Of a stretch of 63,263 nt of DNA, positions 36,072-45,240 are shown piece by piece; position 1 is the first letter of the stretch, and every line of letters starts with the position of its first letter. The translations under genes were made by a program, and so were the position numbers. A model generated the notes under the pieces. The model was not told the DNA's origin. It did not search any database and worked only from the letters and a program-made list of their open reading frames with translations. Where the stretch lies: positions 1 to 63,263 of the forward strand of contig NZ_JBEFNA010000008.1 of assembly GCF_040199715.1 (NCBI RefSeq), given 5' to 3'. The stretch is from Fusobacterium sp. SYSU M8D902 (GTDB lineage Bacteria > Fusobacteriota > Fusobacteriia > Fusobacteriales > Fusobacteriaceae).

Positions 36072-36804
36072 TTATAGAATACTTTCCTTTATACTCTTTA
36101 TTGTTATTTGGGAGGGAGTTGCCTTGTTTATAGACAACTCTCTTCTTTTTCCTAGAGTTGATCAAGTGGGAGAATCACTTTTAAAAATAATGGGAAGTAT
36201 AGAGTTTTTACACACTCTATACAATACTTTAAGCAGACTTTTTTTAGTGATATTGTTATCTCTTTTGGGAGCTACTATAGTTGCAACAATATCATATAAA
36301 TATAAAGTAGTTAAACAACTGTTATCACCATTCATAGTATTCTTAAGAGCTGTACCAACAATAGCAATAATTATATTGGTATTGATTTGGAGTACAACAG
36401 AGAGTGTTCCAATAGTAGTTGGATCCTTGATACTCTTTCCAATACTCTATGAGAGTATTTTAGGGGCATTAAATAACAGTGATGTCAATCTTTTAAAAAT
36501 GTCAAAAATATATAGAGTACCTCAAAAGAGAGTGATAACTGATATCTATATCCCAAGTGTCTACTACTCTATAGCACCAAATTTACCCTCATATATTGGC
36601 TTGACATTCAAAGTGATAATAGCTGGAGAGGTACTTTCACAGGAGAGCTTTTCAATAGGTGGGGAGATATTTTTGAATAAGATATACTTAGAAAGCTCAA
36701 ATATATTTGCTTGGATTGCAATTGTAATAGTGATTAACTATATTTTAGAAAATGGCTTAAAAAGATTGAACTATATGGTGAGTAGGAGTTATAGATGGAA
36801 GTAA
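36049..36804 (+). CDS. ABC transporter permease (SsuC/TauC-like)
   Basis: 251 residues with six hydrophobic helices. The cytoplasmic coupling loop (KMSKIYRVPQKRVITDIYIPS, shortened form of the EAA motif) lies near residue 150. It starts inside the binding-protein gene, with GGAGG ten bases upstream, and overlaps the following ATPase gene by 10 bases. It is the only permease in the operon, so the channel is presumably a homodimer that contacts either ATPase. Confidence 0.82.
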   Translation: MKRYLQSSYRILSFILFIVIWEGVALFIDNSLLFPRVDQVGESLLKIMGSIEFLHTLYNTLSRLFLVILLSLLGATIVATISYKYKVVKQLLSPFIVFLRAVPTIAIIILVLIWSTTESVPIVVGSLILFPILYESILGALNNSDVNLLKMSKIYRVPQKRVITDIYIPSVYYSIAPNLPSYIGLTFKVIIAGEVLSQESFSIGGEIFLNKIYLESSNIFAWIAIVIVINYILENGLKRLNYMVSRSYRWK

Positions 36805-37472
36805 AAAATATAGAGAAAAGCTTTGGAGATAGGGCTGTTTTGTCAGGGATATCTTTTGTTGGAGAAGAGGGAAAAGTTACTGTGATCTTAGGGGAGTCTG
36901 GTTGTGGAAAGACAACACTTCTAAATATCTTATCCAAAGATATTACCGAATATTCAGGAGAGGTAGTTTATGAAAGAGATATAGAGAAAGGGATATCCTA
37001 TATTTTTCAAGAGGACACTTTAATTCCTTGGAAAACTGTATATGAAAATATAGAGTATGTCTTAAAGGATAAGATTCCTCAAGATACTATGAAAGAGTAT
37101 ATAGAGAGGTATTTGAAAGTGGTAAATCTCTTGGATTATAGAGATGAATACCCGAAGAATTTAAGTGGTGGTATGAAGAGGAGAGTTGGAATAGCAAGGG
37201 CTTTTGCCTTTCCAAGTGATTATCTTTTTATGGACGAGCCTTTTGAATTTTTAGATATTAAAACTAAAAAAGAGATAGTTGATTATCTAAAATTATTTCA
37301 AACGAAGGAGAGAAAAACAGTGTTTCTCATCACACACGATATAGATTTAGCTGTGGAGTTAGGAGATACTATTATAGTTTTTTCAAAAAAACCTACTACA
37401 ATAAAAAAGATATTTAAAAAAGAAGAGAAGCATTTAGAATTAAAAGATGAAATTAAAAAATTATTCTTGTAA
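36795..37472 (+). CDS. ABC transporter ATPase (SsuB/TauB-like)
   Basis: 225 residues with all catalytic motifs: Walker A GESGCGKTT, Q-loop IFQEDTLIPW, signature LSGGMKRR, Walker B FMDEPFEFLD and the switch ITHD. The family pairs with SsuC/TauC permeases, which matches its immediate neighbours. It should be the active ATPase of the transporter, in contrast to the degenerate one at the head of the operon. Confidence 0.88.
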   Translation: MEVKNIEKSFGDRAVLSGISFVGEEGKVTVILGESGCGKTTLLNILSKDITEYSGEVVYERDIEKGISYIFQEDTLIPWKTVYENIEYVLKDKIPQDTMKEYIERYLKVVNLLDYRDEYPKNLSGGMKRRVGIARAFAFPSDYLFMDEPFEFLDIKTKKEIVDYLKLFQTKERKTVFLITHDIDLAVELGDTIIVFSKKPTTIKKIFKKEEKHLELKDEIKKLFL

Positions 37473-37495
37473 AAAATAAAAATAAAATGTATAAT
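37467..37495 (+). promoter_or_regulatory. Promoter for the CvfB-like gene
   Basis: TTGTAA, which overlaps the preceding stop codon, a 17-base spacer and TATAAT. Confidence 0.55.
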
Positions 37496-37529
37496 ACAGG
37501 TGTATTGTTAGAAAGATAAGGAGAAATTG

Positions 37530-38384
37530 ATGATAAAAATAGGAAAAAGACAGAGATTGGTTATAAATAATTTTGCTAGTGTTGGGGCGTACCTTGATGC
37601 TGGAACAGGTGATAGTAAGGATAATATACTTTTACCTAACAATGAATTAGAGGATAGAGATTTAAAAGAGGGAGACGAGGTTGAAGTTCTAGTTTATATG
37701 GACTCTGAAGATAGACCAGTGGCAACTTTTAGAAAGACAGAAGCTTTAGTAGGAACTTTAGCTAAGTTAGAGGTAACAGATGTTCACCCAACTTTAGGAG
37801 CTTTTATGGATTGGGGATTGAAGAAGGAGTTACTTCTACCTAAAAGACAGCAGGAGACTGATGTTGAAGTTGGAAAAAGATATTTAGTAGGAATTTATGA
37901 GGATAGTAAGGGTAGACTTTCAGCTACAATGAAGATATATAAATTCTTATTACCAAGTACATCAATGAAGAAAAATGATATAGTTTCAGGAACAGTATAT
38001 AGAATAAATGATGAGATTGGTGTTTTTGTTGCTGTAGAGGATAGATATTTTGGATTAATACCAAAAAATGAGTACTTCAAAAACTATAAGATAGGTGATG
38101 AAATAGAAGCGAGAGTAATAAGAGTAAGAGAAGATGGAAAATTGGATCTTTCTCCTAGAGAACTTGCTTATATCCAATTAGATAAAGATGCTGAGCTAAT
38201 ACTTGAAAAAATGAGAATTTTAAAAGATAGTTTCAGATTCAATGACAAAACTACTCCAGAACAGATAGTGGACTATTTTAATATGAGTAAAAAAGCATTT
38301 AAAAGAGCTGTTGGAAATCTATTAAAACAGGGGAAAATAGAGAAAACAGAGGACGGATATTTTAAATTGGTTTCAAAAAAATAA
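37530..38384 (+). CDS. cvfB: CvfB/YitL family S1-domain RNA-binding protein
   Basis: 284 residues with the CvfB layout: several S1-like barrels (about 5-60, 65-125 and 140-210; for example VAVEDRYFGLIPKNE) and a C-terminal winged helix (about 225-284: TTPEQIVDYFNMSKKAFKRAVGNLLKQGKIE). CvfB binds RNA and affects virulence gene expression in Staphylococcus. The ATG at 37530 was chosen over a TTG one codon earlier because AAGGAG then has normal spacing. Confidence 0.88.
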   Translation: MIKIGKRQRLVINNFASVGAYLDAGTGDSKDNILLPNNELEDRDLKEGDEVEVLVYMDSEDRPVATFRKTEALVGTLAKLEVTDVHPTLGAFMDWGLKKELLLPKRQQETDVEVGKRYLVGIYEDSKGRLSATMKIYKFLLPSTSMKKNDIVSGTVYRINDEIGVFVAVEDRYFGLIPKNEYFKNYKIGDEIEARVIRVREDGKLDLSPRELAYIQLDKDAELILEKMRILKDSFRFNDKTTPEQIVDYFNMSKKAFKRAVGNLLKQGKIEKTEDGYFKLVSKK

Positions 38385-38414
38385 AATATAAAAACATCAG
38401 AAGGAGGATTTAAG

Positions 38415-38759
38415 ATGATTGGTTTAATTATTTTAATCATTGTTCTAGCAGGAATGTGGAAAGCTTTTACAAAGGCAGGATTACAGGGGTGGACATCATT
38501 AATTCCAATTTATAATGTGTATTTAATGATAACAGTTTTAGCTAAATTGAGTTGGTGGTATATTCTACTTCTAATAATACCAATAGTGAACTTCTTTGTA
38601 GTTATAAAGATAAATATAAATATTGCTAAAAACTTCAAAATAAGCTCACCTGTATTATTTGGTTTAGGACTTACATTTTTAGGATTTATTTTCTATCCAA
38701 TATTGGGATTTGGAAACTATGATTTTGCTACTGGAGATGAAGCAGAAATAATAGATTAA
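38415..38759 (+). CDS. Small DUF5684-type membrane protein
   Basis: 114 residues with three or four hydrophobic helices and the family pattern MWKAFTKAGLQGWTSLIPIYNVY, then WWYILLLIIPIVNFF, then a late FYPILGFG. The function is unknown; similar domains occur beside signal peptidases. It lies 30 bases after cvfB with AGGAGG before it, so it may share the transcript. Confidence 0.78.
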   Translation: MIGLIILIIVLAGMWKAFTKAGLQGWTSLIPIYNVYLMITVLAKLSWWYILLLIIPIVNFFVVIKININIAKNFKISSPVLFGLGLTFLGFIFYPILGFGNYDFATGDEAEIID

Positions 38760-38776
38760 TTAAGATTATAGAGATT

Positions 38777-38824
38777 AAAGGTGAAAATTTTTATCTTATT
38801 GGACAAAAATTTTCTCCTTTTTTT
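38777..38824 (+). terminator. Terminator after the small membrane protein gene
   Basis: AAAGGTGAAAATTTTT pairs with AAAAATTTTCTCCTTT (one mismatch), then T residues. Confidence 0.75.
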
Positions 38825-38846
38825 ATAAGTATAACTAGGAGGAAAA

Positions 38847-40037
38847 ATGAGCGTAAAAACAGTATTTGATAGCATTAATAAAGATTGGTTAATTGAGACA
38901 AGAAGAGATCTACATAAGATACCAGAATTAGATTTTCAACTTCCAAGGACAATAGCATATGTAACTCATATTTTAGATGAATTGGGAATTAAATATAGAG
39001 TTGGAGTAGGAAAATCAGGTATAGTAGCAGATATAGAGGGGCAAGATAAGGATAAAACTATAGCTTTAAGAGCTGATATGGACGCATTGCCAATATTAGA
39101 GTGTAGTAGTAAGGGGTATAAGTCTACTATAGATGGTCAGATGCATGCCTGTGGACATGATGTACATACAGCAATACTTTTAGGTGTTGGAAAAGCATTG
39201 TCAGAAAATAGAGAGGTATTACCTTGTAATGTAAGATTAATTTTTCAACCAGCTGAAGAGACAAGTGGAGGAGCTCTACCTATGATAGAAGATGGTTGCC
39301 TAGAAGGTGTAGATGCAATCTATGGTTTACATGTAGATCCTACAATAGAGTGTGGAGTAGTTGGAATAAAATATGGAGCTTATTGTGCCTCGTCAACTGA
39401 TGTAAAGATAGAGATAGAGGGAAAAAGTTGTCATGGAGCTTACCCTAGTCAAGGTGTAGATGCCATTGTTACAGCTTGTAGTATAATTACATCACTTCAA
39501 AGCATTATCAGTAGAAATATAGATTCAAGAGATTCAGCTGTACTTAGTTTAGGGAAGATAAATGGTGGAGATAAAGAAAATATAGTAGCTCAAAGAGTTG
39601 TAGCTTCAGGAACATTGAGAACACTATCCAACGATGTAAAAGTAAGAGCTAAAGAGAGAATAAAAGAGATGGTAGAGAATTCAGCTAAAGCTTATGGTGC
39701 AGTGGGAAAAGTGTCATATGCTGATGGATACTCCGCTCTTGTAAATCATGACGAATATGTGGATATAGTCAAAGCAAATGCTAAAGAGCTATTGGGAGAA
39801 AAGGGAGTTTATGAAAAGAAATTGGCTAATATGGGAGTTGAAGATTTTGCTTACTATGTTGAAAAAGTGCCAGGAGCTTTCTTTAATTTAGGTGTTGGAA
39901 ATATTTCTAAAGGTATAGTAGCACCACTTCACAATGATAAGTTTGATATAGATGAAGATAGTTTAGAGTTAGGAGTAAAGTTACAAGTTTTAAATATTTT
40001 TTCAACATATAAAAAACTAACTTTAAATTGTCAGTAA
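38847..40037 (+). CDS. M20 family amidohydrolase
   Basis: 396 residues of the M20D branch (hippurate/N-acyl amino acid/IAA-amino acid hydrolases). The metal ligands lie in HACGHDVHTA (about residue 101), FQPAEETSGG and GVEDFAYY, with a final LHNDKFDID. The dimerisation domain (about 185-290) begins VKIEIEGKSCHGAYP. It cleaves an acyl group from an amino acid, or an amide; the exact substrate is not visible. AGGAGG before the ATG and a terminator on either side make it monocistronic. Confidence 0.9.
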   Translation: MSVKTVFDSINKDWLIETRRDLHKIPELDFQLPRTIAYVTHILDELGIKYRVGVGKSGIVADIEGQDKDKTIALRADMDALPILECSSKGYKSTIDGQMHACGHDVHTAILLGVGKALSENREVLPCNVRLIFQPAEETSGGALPMIEDGCLEGVDAIYGLHVDPTIECGVVGIKYGAYCASSTDVKIEIEGKSCHGAYPSQGVDAIVTACSIITSLQSIISRNIDSRDSAVLSLGKINGGDKENIVAQRVVASGTLRTLSNDVKVRAKERIKEMVENSAKAYGAVGKVSYADGYSALVNHDEYVDIVKANAKELLGEKGVYEKKLANMGVEDFAYYVEKVPGAFFNLGVGNISKGIVAPLHNDKFDIDEDSLELGVKLQVLNIFSTYKKLTLNCQ

Positions 40038-40054
40038 ATTTAGATATATAGGTT

Positions 40055-40098
40055 AAAAAAGAGAGTGTAGATAAAATCTGATCATCTACACTCTTTAC
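40055..40098. terminator. Bidirectional terminator
   Basis: AGAGTGTAGAT/ATCTACACTCT stem between convergent genes, with A and T runs on the flanks. Confidence 0.85.
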
Positions 40099-40106
40099 TT
40101 TATATT

Positions 40107-41492
40107 TTATCTATTGATACATGCTTCAACTTCGTGAGGATATTTAGGCATCTTATCACCTAATCTTCTTGCTCCTGTTTCAGTTATCAAGAAATCTCCC
40201 TCATATCTCATTCCACCAAAAGAAAGGTACTTCTCAATCTCTTCATAATTTAGATACTCAGTAAACTTGTTAGCTTCCTTCCATCTTCTTACTAATTCAG
40301 GGATAAAGTATATACCAGGTTCAACAGTAAATACATAACCAGGTCTTAACTTTCTAGCTAATCTCAATGATTTAAGACCAAATTGCATCTCTCTAGGAAA
40401 ATCTTCATAACCTACATAGTTTTCTCCAAGAGCTTCCATATCATGTACATCAAGTCCTAACATATGACCTAGTCCATGTGGGAAAAATAGAGCATGAGCT
40501 CCAGCTTTTACAGCTTCCTCTGTATCTCCCTTCATAAGCCCTCTCTTTTTCATTCCTTCAGTTAAGACTTTACATACTTCAAGGTGTACCTTCTTGTAAG
40601 TTATACCAGGTTTGATAAGCTCTTCAGCCTTTTCAAACATCTCTATCAAAAGTGAATAAATATCTTTTTGTACATCAGTAAACTTACCAGAAACAGGGAA
40701 AGAAGTTGTCATATCACCACAATATCCATTCTCGATTCTAGCACCAGCATCTAATACTACTAGATCTCCCTCTTGTAAAGTGTTACCATGATAGTGATTA
40801 TGTAGTATCTGACCGTTTCTTGTGAATATAGTGTGGAAAGATGTAGAGGCATTGTATCTAGCTGCAACCTCTTCAAGGGCGGCTACTACTTCATACTCTT
40901 TCATTCCAGGCTTAACTACTTCCATAGCTTTGAGATGCATCTCTCTTGTTATATTTACAGCTTTCTCAATTTCAGAGATCTCTAGAGCTGATTTTGTGTT
41001 TCTCTGTTCAACAACACTTAGAATAAGTTTTTCAGATGCAAAATTATTAAAATTAAATGGGTCAATTTTAAAGTATTTGCTCAATTGCATAGTAGTTTCA
41101 CTTCTATATTGTGGTAAAAATAGTAGTTCTCTTTTCTCCTCTAAAAGTGAGTTAGCAAATTGAGAAAACTCTGTCATTTCAACAAAATTATTTATTCCAA
41201 CATCTTCAGCAAAAGATTTTAATAATTTTTGTTCTCCCATCCAAACAATATCATCAAGAGTAAAATCAGTACCAAAAATATACTCCTTATTATTGTCAAC
41301 ATCAATTACTCCTATAAGATTTGGAACATTCATACCAAAATAATATAAAAAACTAGCATCTTGCTCAAAGTGATAGTTATTTCCTCTGTAGTTTCTAGGT
41401 GATTCTTGATTTCCAGGTAAAATTACAACACCAGATTTTAAAAGAGATTTCAATCCTTCTCTTCTTTCGATATATACATTTTTATCAAACAT
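40107..41492 (-). CDS. M24 family Xaa-Pro aminopeptidase
   Basis: 461 residues with the aminopeptidase P layout. The N-terminal domain (about 1-165) has FLYYFGMNVPNLIGVID and the C-terminal pita-bread domain the metal ligands: LDAGARIENGYCGDMTTSFPV (two Asp), HGLGHMLGLDVHD (His), FTVEPGIYF (Glu) and GDFLITETGA (Glu). It trims an N-terminal residue preceding proline. The ATG at 41492 was chosen because GGAGG lies just before it; a start 12 bases upstream would include that site. Confidence 0.92.
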   Translation of the reverse strand: MFDKNVYIERREGLKSLLKSGVVILPGNQESPRNYRGNNYHFEQDASFLYYFGMNVPNLIGVIDVDNNKEYIFGTDFTLDDIVWMGEQKLLKSFAEDVGINNFVEMTEFSQFANSLLEEKRELLFLPQYRSETTMQLSKYFKIDPFNFNNFASEKLILSVVEQRNTKSALEISEIEKAVNITREMHLKAMEVVKPGMKEYEVVAALEEVAARYNASTSFHTIFTRNGQILHNHYHGNTLQEGDLVVLDAGARIENGYCGDMTTSFPVSGKFTDVQKDIYSLLIEMFEKAEELIKPGITYKKVHLEVCKVLTEGMKKRGLMKGDTEEAVKAGAHALFFPHGLGHMLGLDVHDMEALGENYVGYEDFPREMQFGLKSLRLARKLRPGYVFTVEPGIYFIPELVRRWKEANKFTEYLNYEEIEKYLSFGGMRYEGDFLITETGARRLGDKMPKYPHEVEACINR

Positions 41493-41585
41493 TTTTACCT
41501 CCATAGATTAAAATATATAATCTAAATTATTATCTAACTTTCTAAATTTTATAATATTTATCCAAAATTTTCAATAGAATTTTAT

Positions 41586-42302
41586 TTACTTAAATAGATT
41601 TTTAGCCATATTTGGAAAATTTGTAATAATTGAATCTATCCCTTTTTCTTTAAGATATAACATATCTCTTTCATCATTTACCGTCCAAGTATTAATCTCA
41701 ATATTAAATTTTTTTAACTCCTCAATAACTTCAGGAATAAGATTATTGAAACGTGGATGATAACACTCAATTTGATGAGAAAAAGTATATTTTCCAGCAT
41801 CAATTATCCAATCTTCAGAGAGAAAACCACATTTTATCTGAGGTGCTAATTTTTTCATTCTTAAGATAGAAAAGTGGTTAAAACTAGATATAATAACCTT
41901 ATCTTCTAGGTTATATTTTTTTATTAACTCAAGAACTGAATCTTCAATTCCTAAATACTGATAAACACTTGTTTTAAGCTCAATATTAGTAATTATATCT
42001 AAGTCTTTAACAAGTAAAAAATACTCTTCTAAAGTTGGAATTCTATTAAAACCAAAGTTATTAAAATTAAAGGAAGCATCAAATTTTTTTAATTCATCAT
42101 ATGTATAGGATTTAACTAGTCCATCTCCGTTGGTTGTTCTGTCAATAGTTTCATCGTGTATAATAACAACAGTATTATCTTTTGTCAATTGTACATCTAA
42201 CTCAATACCATCAACTCCTATTTCAATAGCTTTTTTAAAAGCTAGCATAGTATTTTCAGGATAATAACCACTAAAACCTCTATGGGCAAAAATTTTACTC
42301 AT
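41586..42302 (-). CDS. Glycerophosphodiester phosphodiesterase
   Basis: 238 residues forming one GDPD TIM barrel. AHRGFSGYYPENTM binds the phosphate and metal, GVDGIELDVQLTKDN supplies the metal-binding Glu/Asp, and IIHDETIDRTTNG the second catalytic His. No signal peptide, so it acts in the cytoplasm, releasing glycerol 3-phosphate from deacylated phospholipids. Its consensus promoter lies at 42336-42364. Confidence 0.93.
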   Translation of the reverse strand: MSKIFAHRGFSGYYPENTMLAFKKAIEIGVDGIELDVQLTKDNTVVIIHDETIDRTTNGDGLVKSYTYDELKKFDASFNFNNFGFNRIPTLEEYFLLVKDLDIITNIELKTSVYQYLGIEDSVLELIKKYNLEDKVIISSFNHFSILRMKKLAPQIKCGFLSEDWIIDAGKYTFSHQIECYHPRFNNLIPEVIEELKKFNIEINTWTVNDERDMLYLKEKGIDSIITNFPNMAKNLFK

Positions 42303-42335
42303 ATTTCCTCCTAAATAAAAGTTTAATTTTTAACT

Positions 42336-42364
42336 AATATACCCCTATTTATCTCTTTTGTCAA
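42336..42364 (-). promoter_or_regulatory. Promoter for the GDPD gene
   Basis: Minus strand TTGACA, 17-base spacer, TATATT. The rest of this divergent gap up to 42514 is AT-rich with no other structure I could support. Confidence 0.7.
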
Positions 42365-42514
42365 GTAGATAGAGAATTGCGTGGGAATAATAAAAAATGA
42401 TTAATTAAAGGACAGGAAGGGAATTAAAGAGTAAATTTTTAAAGAAGGAATATATTTAATTTAAAAAATATGTTAGAATATGTAAAATATGAATTATATT
42501 TAGAGGTGAGAGAG

Positions 42515-43321
42515 ATGTTTATAAATGATTATCATATTCATAGTGAGTTTTCAGGGGATTCTAATCAGAATATGAGAGATATTTTTGAAAAAGCAATCTC
42601 TTTAGGTTTAGACGAGATTGCAATAACTGATCATTTAGAGTATGATATTGAAGGAATGACAGAAAAATGGATTTTAAATTTAGATAAATATACTAAAACA
42701 GTATTAGAGTATCAAGATGAGTATAGAGGAAAATTAGATATAAAATTGGGTGTAGAAGTGGGAGTACAACCTCATACAAGGGAGTATTTGGAAGAGCAGG
42801 TAAAAAAATACCCATTTGATTTTGTAATAGCTTCAACACACGCTATTAATAGATGTGATCTAGCTTGGGGAGAGCTTCAAAAAACAAGAAATAAAGAGGA
42901 GTTACAGAGATTTTATTTTGAAACAGTTTTAGATAATGTGAAAAAATATGAACAGTTTTCTGTATATGGTCATATGGATTTTGTAACTAGATATGGTGGA
43001 CCTGAGTACAGAGGTATGGATTATCATATGCACAAAGATATAATTGATGAGATATTGAGAACACTGATCCATAAGGGAAAGGGGATAGAGATCAATACCT
43101 CAGGTTATAGATATAAAGAGAACAGATTTTATCCGTGTACAGATATAGTAAAAAGATATTTTGAATTGGGTGGAGAGATCATAACTATAGGGTCTGATTC
43201 ACATATTAAAGAGTATCTAACTCTTGACTTTGATGTGGCATACGAGTTCTTAAAAAGTATAGGAGTAAGCTATATTTGTGGATTTGATAAGATGAAACCT
43301 GTTTTTAAAAGAATAAAATAA
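42515..43321 (+). CDS. PHP-domain phosphatase (HisJ-like histidinol-phosphatase)
   Basis: 268 residues of the PHP family, closest in pattern to HisJ: DYHIHSEFSGD (metal ligands, about residue 5), AITDHLEYD, a conserved IASTHAINRCD block, VYGHMDFVTRYG and GSDSHI. HisJ removes phosphate from histidinol phosphate, but no other his gene lies here, so the substrate may differ. The 15-codon upstream extension was rejected because GAGGTG sits just before the ATG at 42515, which also begins at the metal-binding strand. Confidence 0.82.
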   Translation: MFINDYHIHSEFSGDSNQNMRDIFEKAISLGLDEIAITDHLEYDIEGMTEKWILNLDKYTKTVLEYQDEYRGKLDIKLGVEVGVQPHTREYLEEQVKKYPFDFVIASTHAINRCDLAWGELQKTRNKEELQRFYFETVLDNVKKYEQFSVYGHMDFVTRYGGPEYRGMDYHMHKDIIDEILRTLIHKGKGIEINTSGYRYKENRFYPCTDIVKRYFELGGEIITIGSDSHIKEYLTLDFDVAYEFLKSIGVSYICGFDKMKPVFKRIK

Positions 43322-43322
43322 A

Positions 43323-43351
43323 TTGATATATTTTTCTGAATATGTTACAAT
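43323..43351 (+). promoter_or_regulatory. Promoter for the META-domain lipoprotein
   Basis: TTGATA, 17-base spacer, TACAAT, starting just behind the preceding stop. Confidence 0.6.
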
Positions 43352-43389
43352 TATTAAACAGTATAAAATTAGAAGAGGAGAGGGTGTAA

Positions 43390-43818
43390 ATGAAAAAATC
43401 ATTATTGATGATAACACTAATAGGAGCTTTGTTAAGTGGATGTACAGCATTAGAAAAAACAAGTGAGACAGCTGATAAAGTGAGTACAATGAGTAAAACT
43501 GCCCAAACTATGTTAGATATGAACTCTATAAAAGGAGTAGAATATACATTGGAAGGATCAGATATTACTGTAGTATTTGATAGTGGAAAGATCTATGGTT
43601 TTTCAGGAGTTAATAGATACTTTGGTGTTGTAGAGATAGAAGGAGATAAGGTAACTATTGATAATGTAGCATCTACTATGATGGCTGGAGAACCAGCTAA
43701 GATGGAGAGCGAAGTTGAGTATTTAAGAAAATTAGCAAATGTAAATAAAATTGTAATAGAAGAGAACAGCATTTCATTATTAGGAAATGATAAACCATTA
43801 AAATTTATAAAAAAATAA
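43390..43818 (+). CDS. META-domain lipoprotein (HslJ-like)
   Basis: 142 residues. A signal with a classic lipobox (LLSGC, Cys18) is followed by a META domain (about 48-142), recognised from FSGVNRYFG, then VASTMMAGEPAKMESEVEYL. META/HslJ proteins are envelope stress-linked and of unclear function. Monocistronic, between its own promoter and terminator. Confidence 0.88.
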   Translation: MKKSLLMITLIGALLSGCTALEKTSETADKVSTMSKTAQTMLDMNSIKGVEYTLEGSDITVVFDSGKIYGFSGVNRYFGVVEIEGDKVTIDNVASTMMAGEPAKMESEVEYLRKLANVNKIVIEENSISLLGNDKPLKFIKK

Positions 43819-43836
43819 TAGTTAATTAAAATAATT

Positions 43837-43868
43837 AGACTGGCTTCTTTTTGGAGTCAGTCTTTGCT
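43837..43868 (+). terminator. Terminator after the META lipoprotein gene
   Basis: AGACTGGCTTC pairs with GGAGTCAGTCT (two G-T wobbles), with a T-loop and a short T-run. Confidence 0.6.
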
Positions 43869-43885
43869 TTGAAACAGGAGGAGCT

Positions 43886-45196
43886 ATGTCAAAATCAATT
43901 AGCTTAGGGAAGGATTCAATAGGAAAATTATTTTTAAACTTTTCTATTCCTGCTGTAACAGGAATGTTAGTTACAGCCTTTTATGCCATAATTGATGGGG
44001 TTTTTATAGGACAAGGGGTTGGAGCAGATGGACTTGCTGCTATAAATATAGGTTATCCAATAGTAAACTTTGGAGCAGCTTTGAGTTTGATGTTTGGAGT
44101 AGGAGGATCAACACTGATATCCCTCTATCCCAAAAATAAAAAAATTCAAAATAGATGTTTCTCATATATAATAACTTTGAATATAATAAGTTATATCTTT
44201 ATAGTGTTGATGGTTATAATCTTCAACGAAAAGCTATTATATCTAATGGGATCTAGTGAACAACTATTACCAATGGTAAAAGCCTATCTTTATCCTTGTA
44301 CTGTTGGAGTAGGTTTTTTGATGTTGGCAAATAGCTTAAATGCTGTTGTTAGAAATGATAAGTCACCAACATATGCATTTATAGCAATGGTAATTGGAGC
44401 TGTTACAAATATAATTTTAGACTGGCTATTTATAATAGTATTTAGATGGGGAATGTTTGGAGGAGCTTTAGCTACAGCTATTGGACAACTATTTTCAATG
44501 CTGTTTTTAATAAAATATTTTTTCAGATTTGGTTGTCACTTTAAATATAAATTTATGAAGTTAAAATTAAATATTTTATATAAAATGTTGATGATAGGAT
44601 TCCCATCTTTTATAATGGAATTTGCAGTAGCTCTGATAACAATACTATTTAACTTATCATTTATGAAATATAGTGGAGAGTTGGGAGTTTCAGCTTTCTG
44701 TATAGTAGGTTATATATTCTATATCTTTAGAATGTTATTCTCTGGATTAGGACAAGGAATACAACCAATTGTAAGTTATAACTATGGTGCTAAGCTAAAT
44801 GATAGGGTAAAAGGGATATATAAATTGGGACATAGAGTTTCATTAGTAATTTCAACACTTATATTGATTTGGGTAGTGTTTTTTAGTAAGAGCTTGATTG
44901 TTCTATTTAATAATGATATTGTTTTAAGAGAGAAAGCATCAGAAGGAATGATACTATATACAAGTGCTATCATATTTATGGGAGCTAATTTTATAAATAT
45001 AGCTTATTTACAATCAAAGGGAAAGGCTAATTCAGCCAATTTACTATCTATATTAAGAAGTACAGTGTATGTAGCTATTACTTTATTTATCTTACCGAAG
45101 ATAATAGGTGAGAGAGGGGTATGGTTAGCTTTACCTGTATCTGATCTATTAACATATCTAACCACAGTAGTTTTACAAAAAAGAGGAATGTTATAA
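43886..45196 (+). CDS. MATE family efflux transporter
   Basis: 436 residues with twelve predicted helices in two MATE halves. FSIPAVTGMLVTAFYAIIDGVFIG at the start and the mirrored PSFIMEFAVALITI and GLGQGIQPIVSYNYGA in the middle are the family patterns. It exports cationic drugs or metabolites by sodium or proton antiport. A second MATE of a different subtype lies at 55969. AGGAGG precedes the ATG. Confidence 0.92.
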   Translation: MSKSISLGKDSIGKLFLNFSIPAVTGMLVTAFYAIIDGVFIGQGVGADGLAAINIGYPIVNFGAALSLMFGVGGSTLISLYPKNKKIQNRCFSYIITLNIISYIFIVLMVIIFNEKLLYLMGSSEQLLPMVKAYLYPCTVGVGFLMLANSLNAVVRNDKSPTYAFIAMVIGAVTNIILDWLFIIVFRWGMFGGALATAIGQLFSMLFLIKYFFRFGCHFKYKFMKLKLNILYKMLMIGFPSFIMEFAVALITILFNLSFMKYSGELGVSAFCIVGYIFYIFRMLFSGLGQGIQPIVSYNYGAKLNDRVKGIYKLGHRVSLVISTLILIWVVFFSKSLIVLFNNDIVLREKASEGMILYTSAIIFMGANFINIAYLQSKGKANSANLLSILRSTVYVAITLFILPKIIGERGVWLALPVSDLLTYLTTVVLQKRGML

Positions 45197-45201
45197 AAAA
45201 G

Positions 45202-45230
45202 CTGAGGAGCTTGATTCTCCTCAGTTTTTT
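45202..45230. terminator. Bidirectional terminator
   Basis: CTGAGGAG/CTCCTCAG stem with a 7-base loop and T6 on the plus side, A-run on the other; serves the MATE gene and the convergent RelA-like operon. Confidence 0.85.
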
Positions 45231-45240
45231 AGTTATAGTT

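Noticed and set aside
42515-43321. Evidence for a histidine biosynthesis locus
   Set aside because: Only the PHP phosphatase is present, with no other his gene in the window; HisJ-like proteins often act on other phosphate esters.
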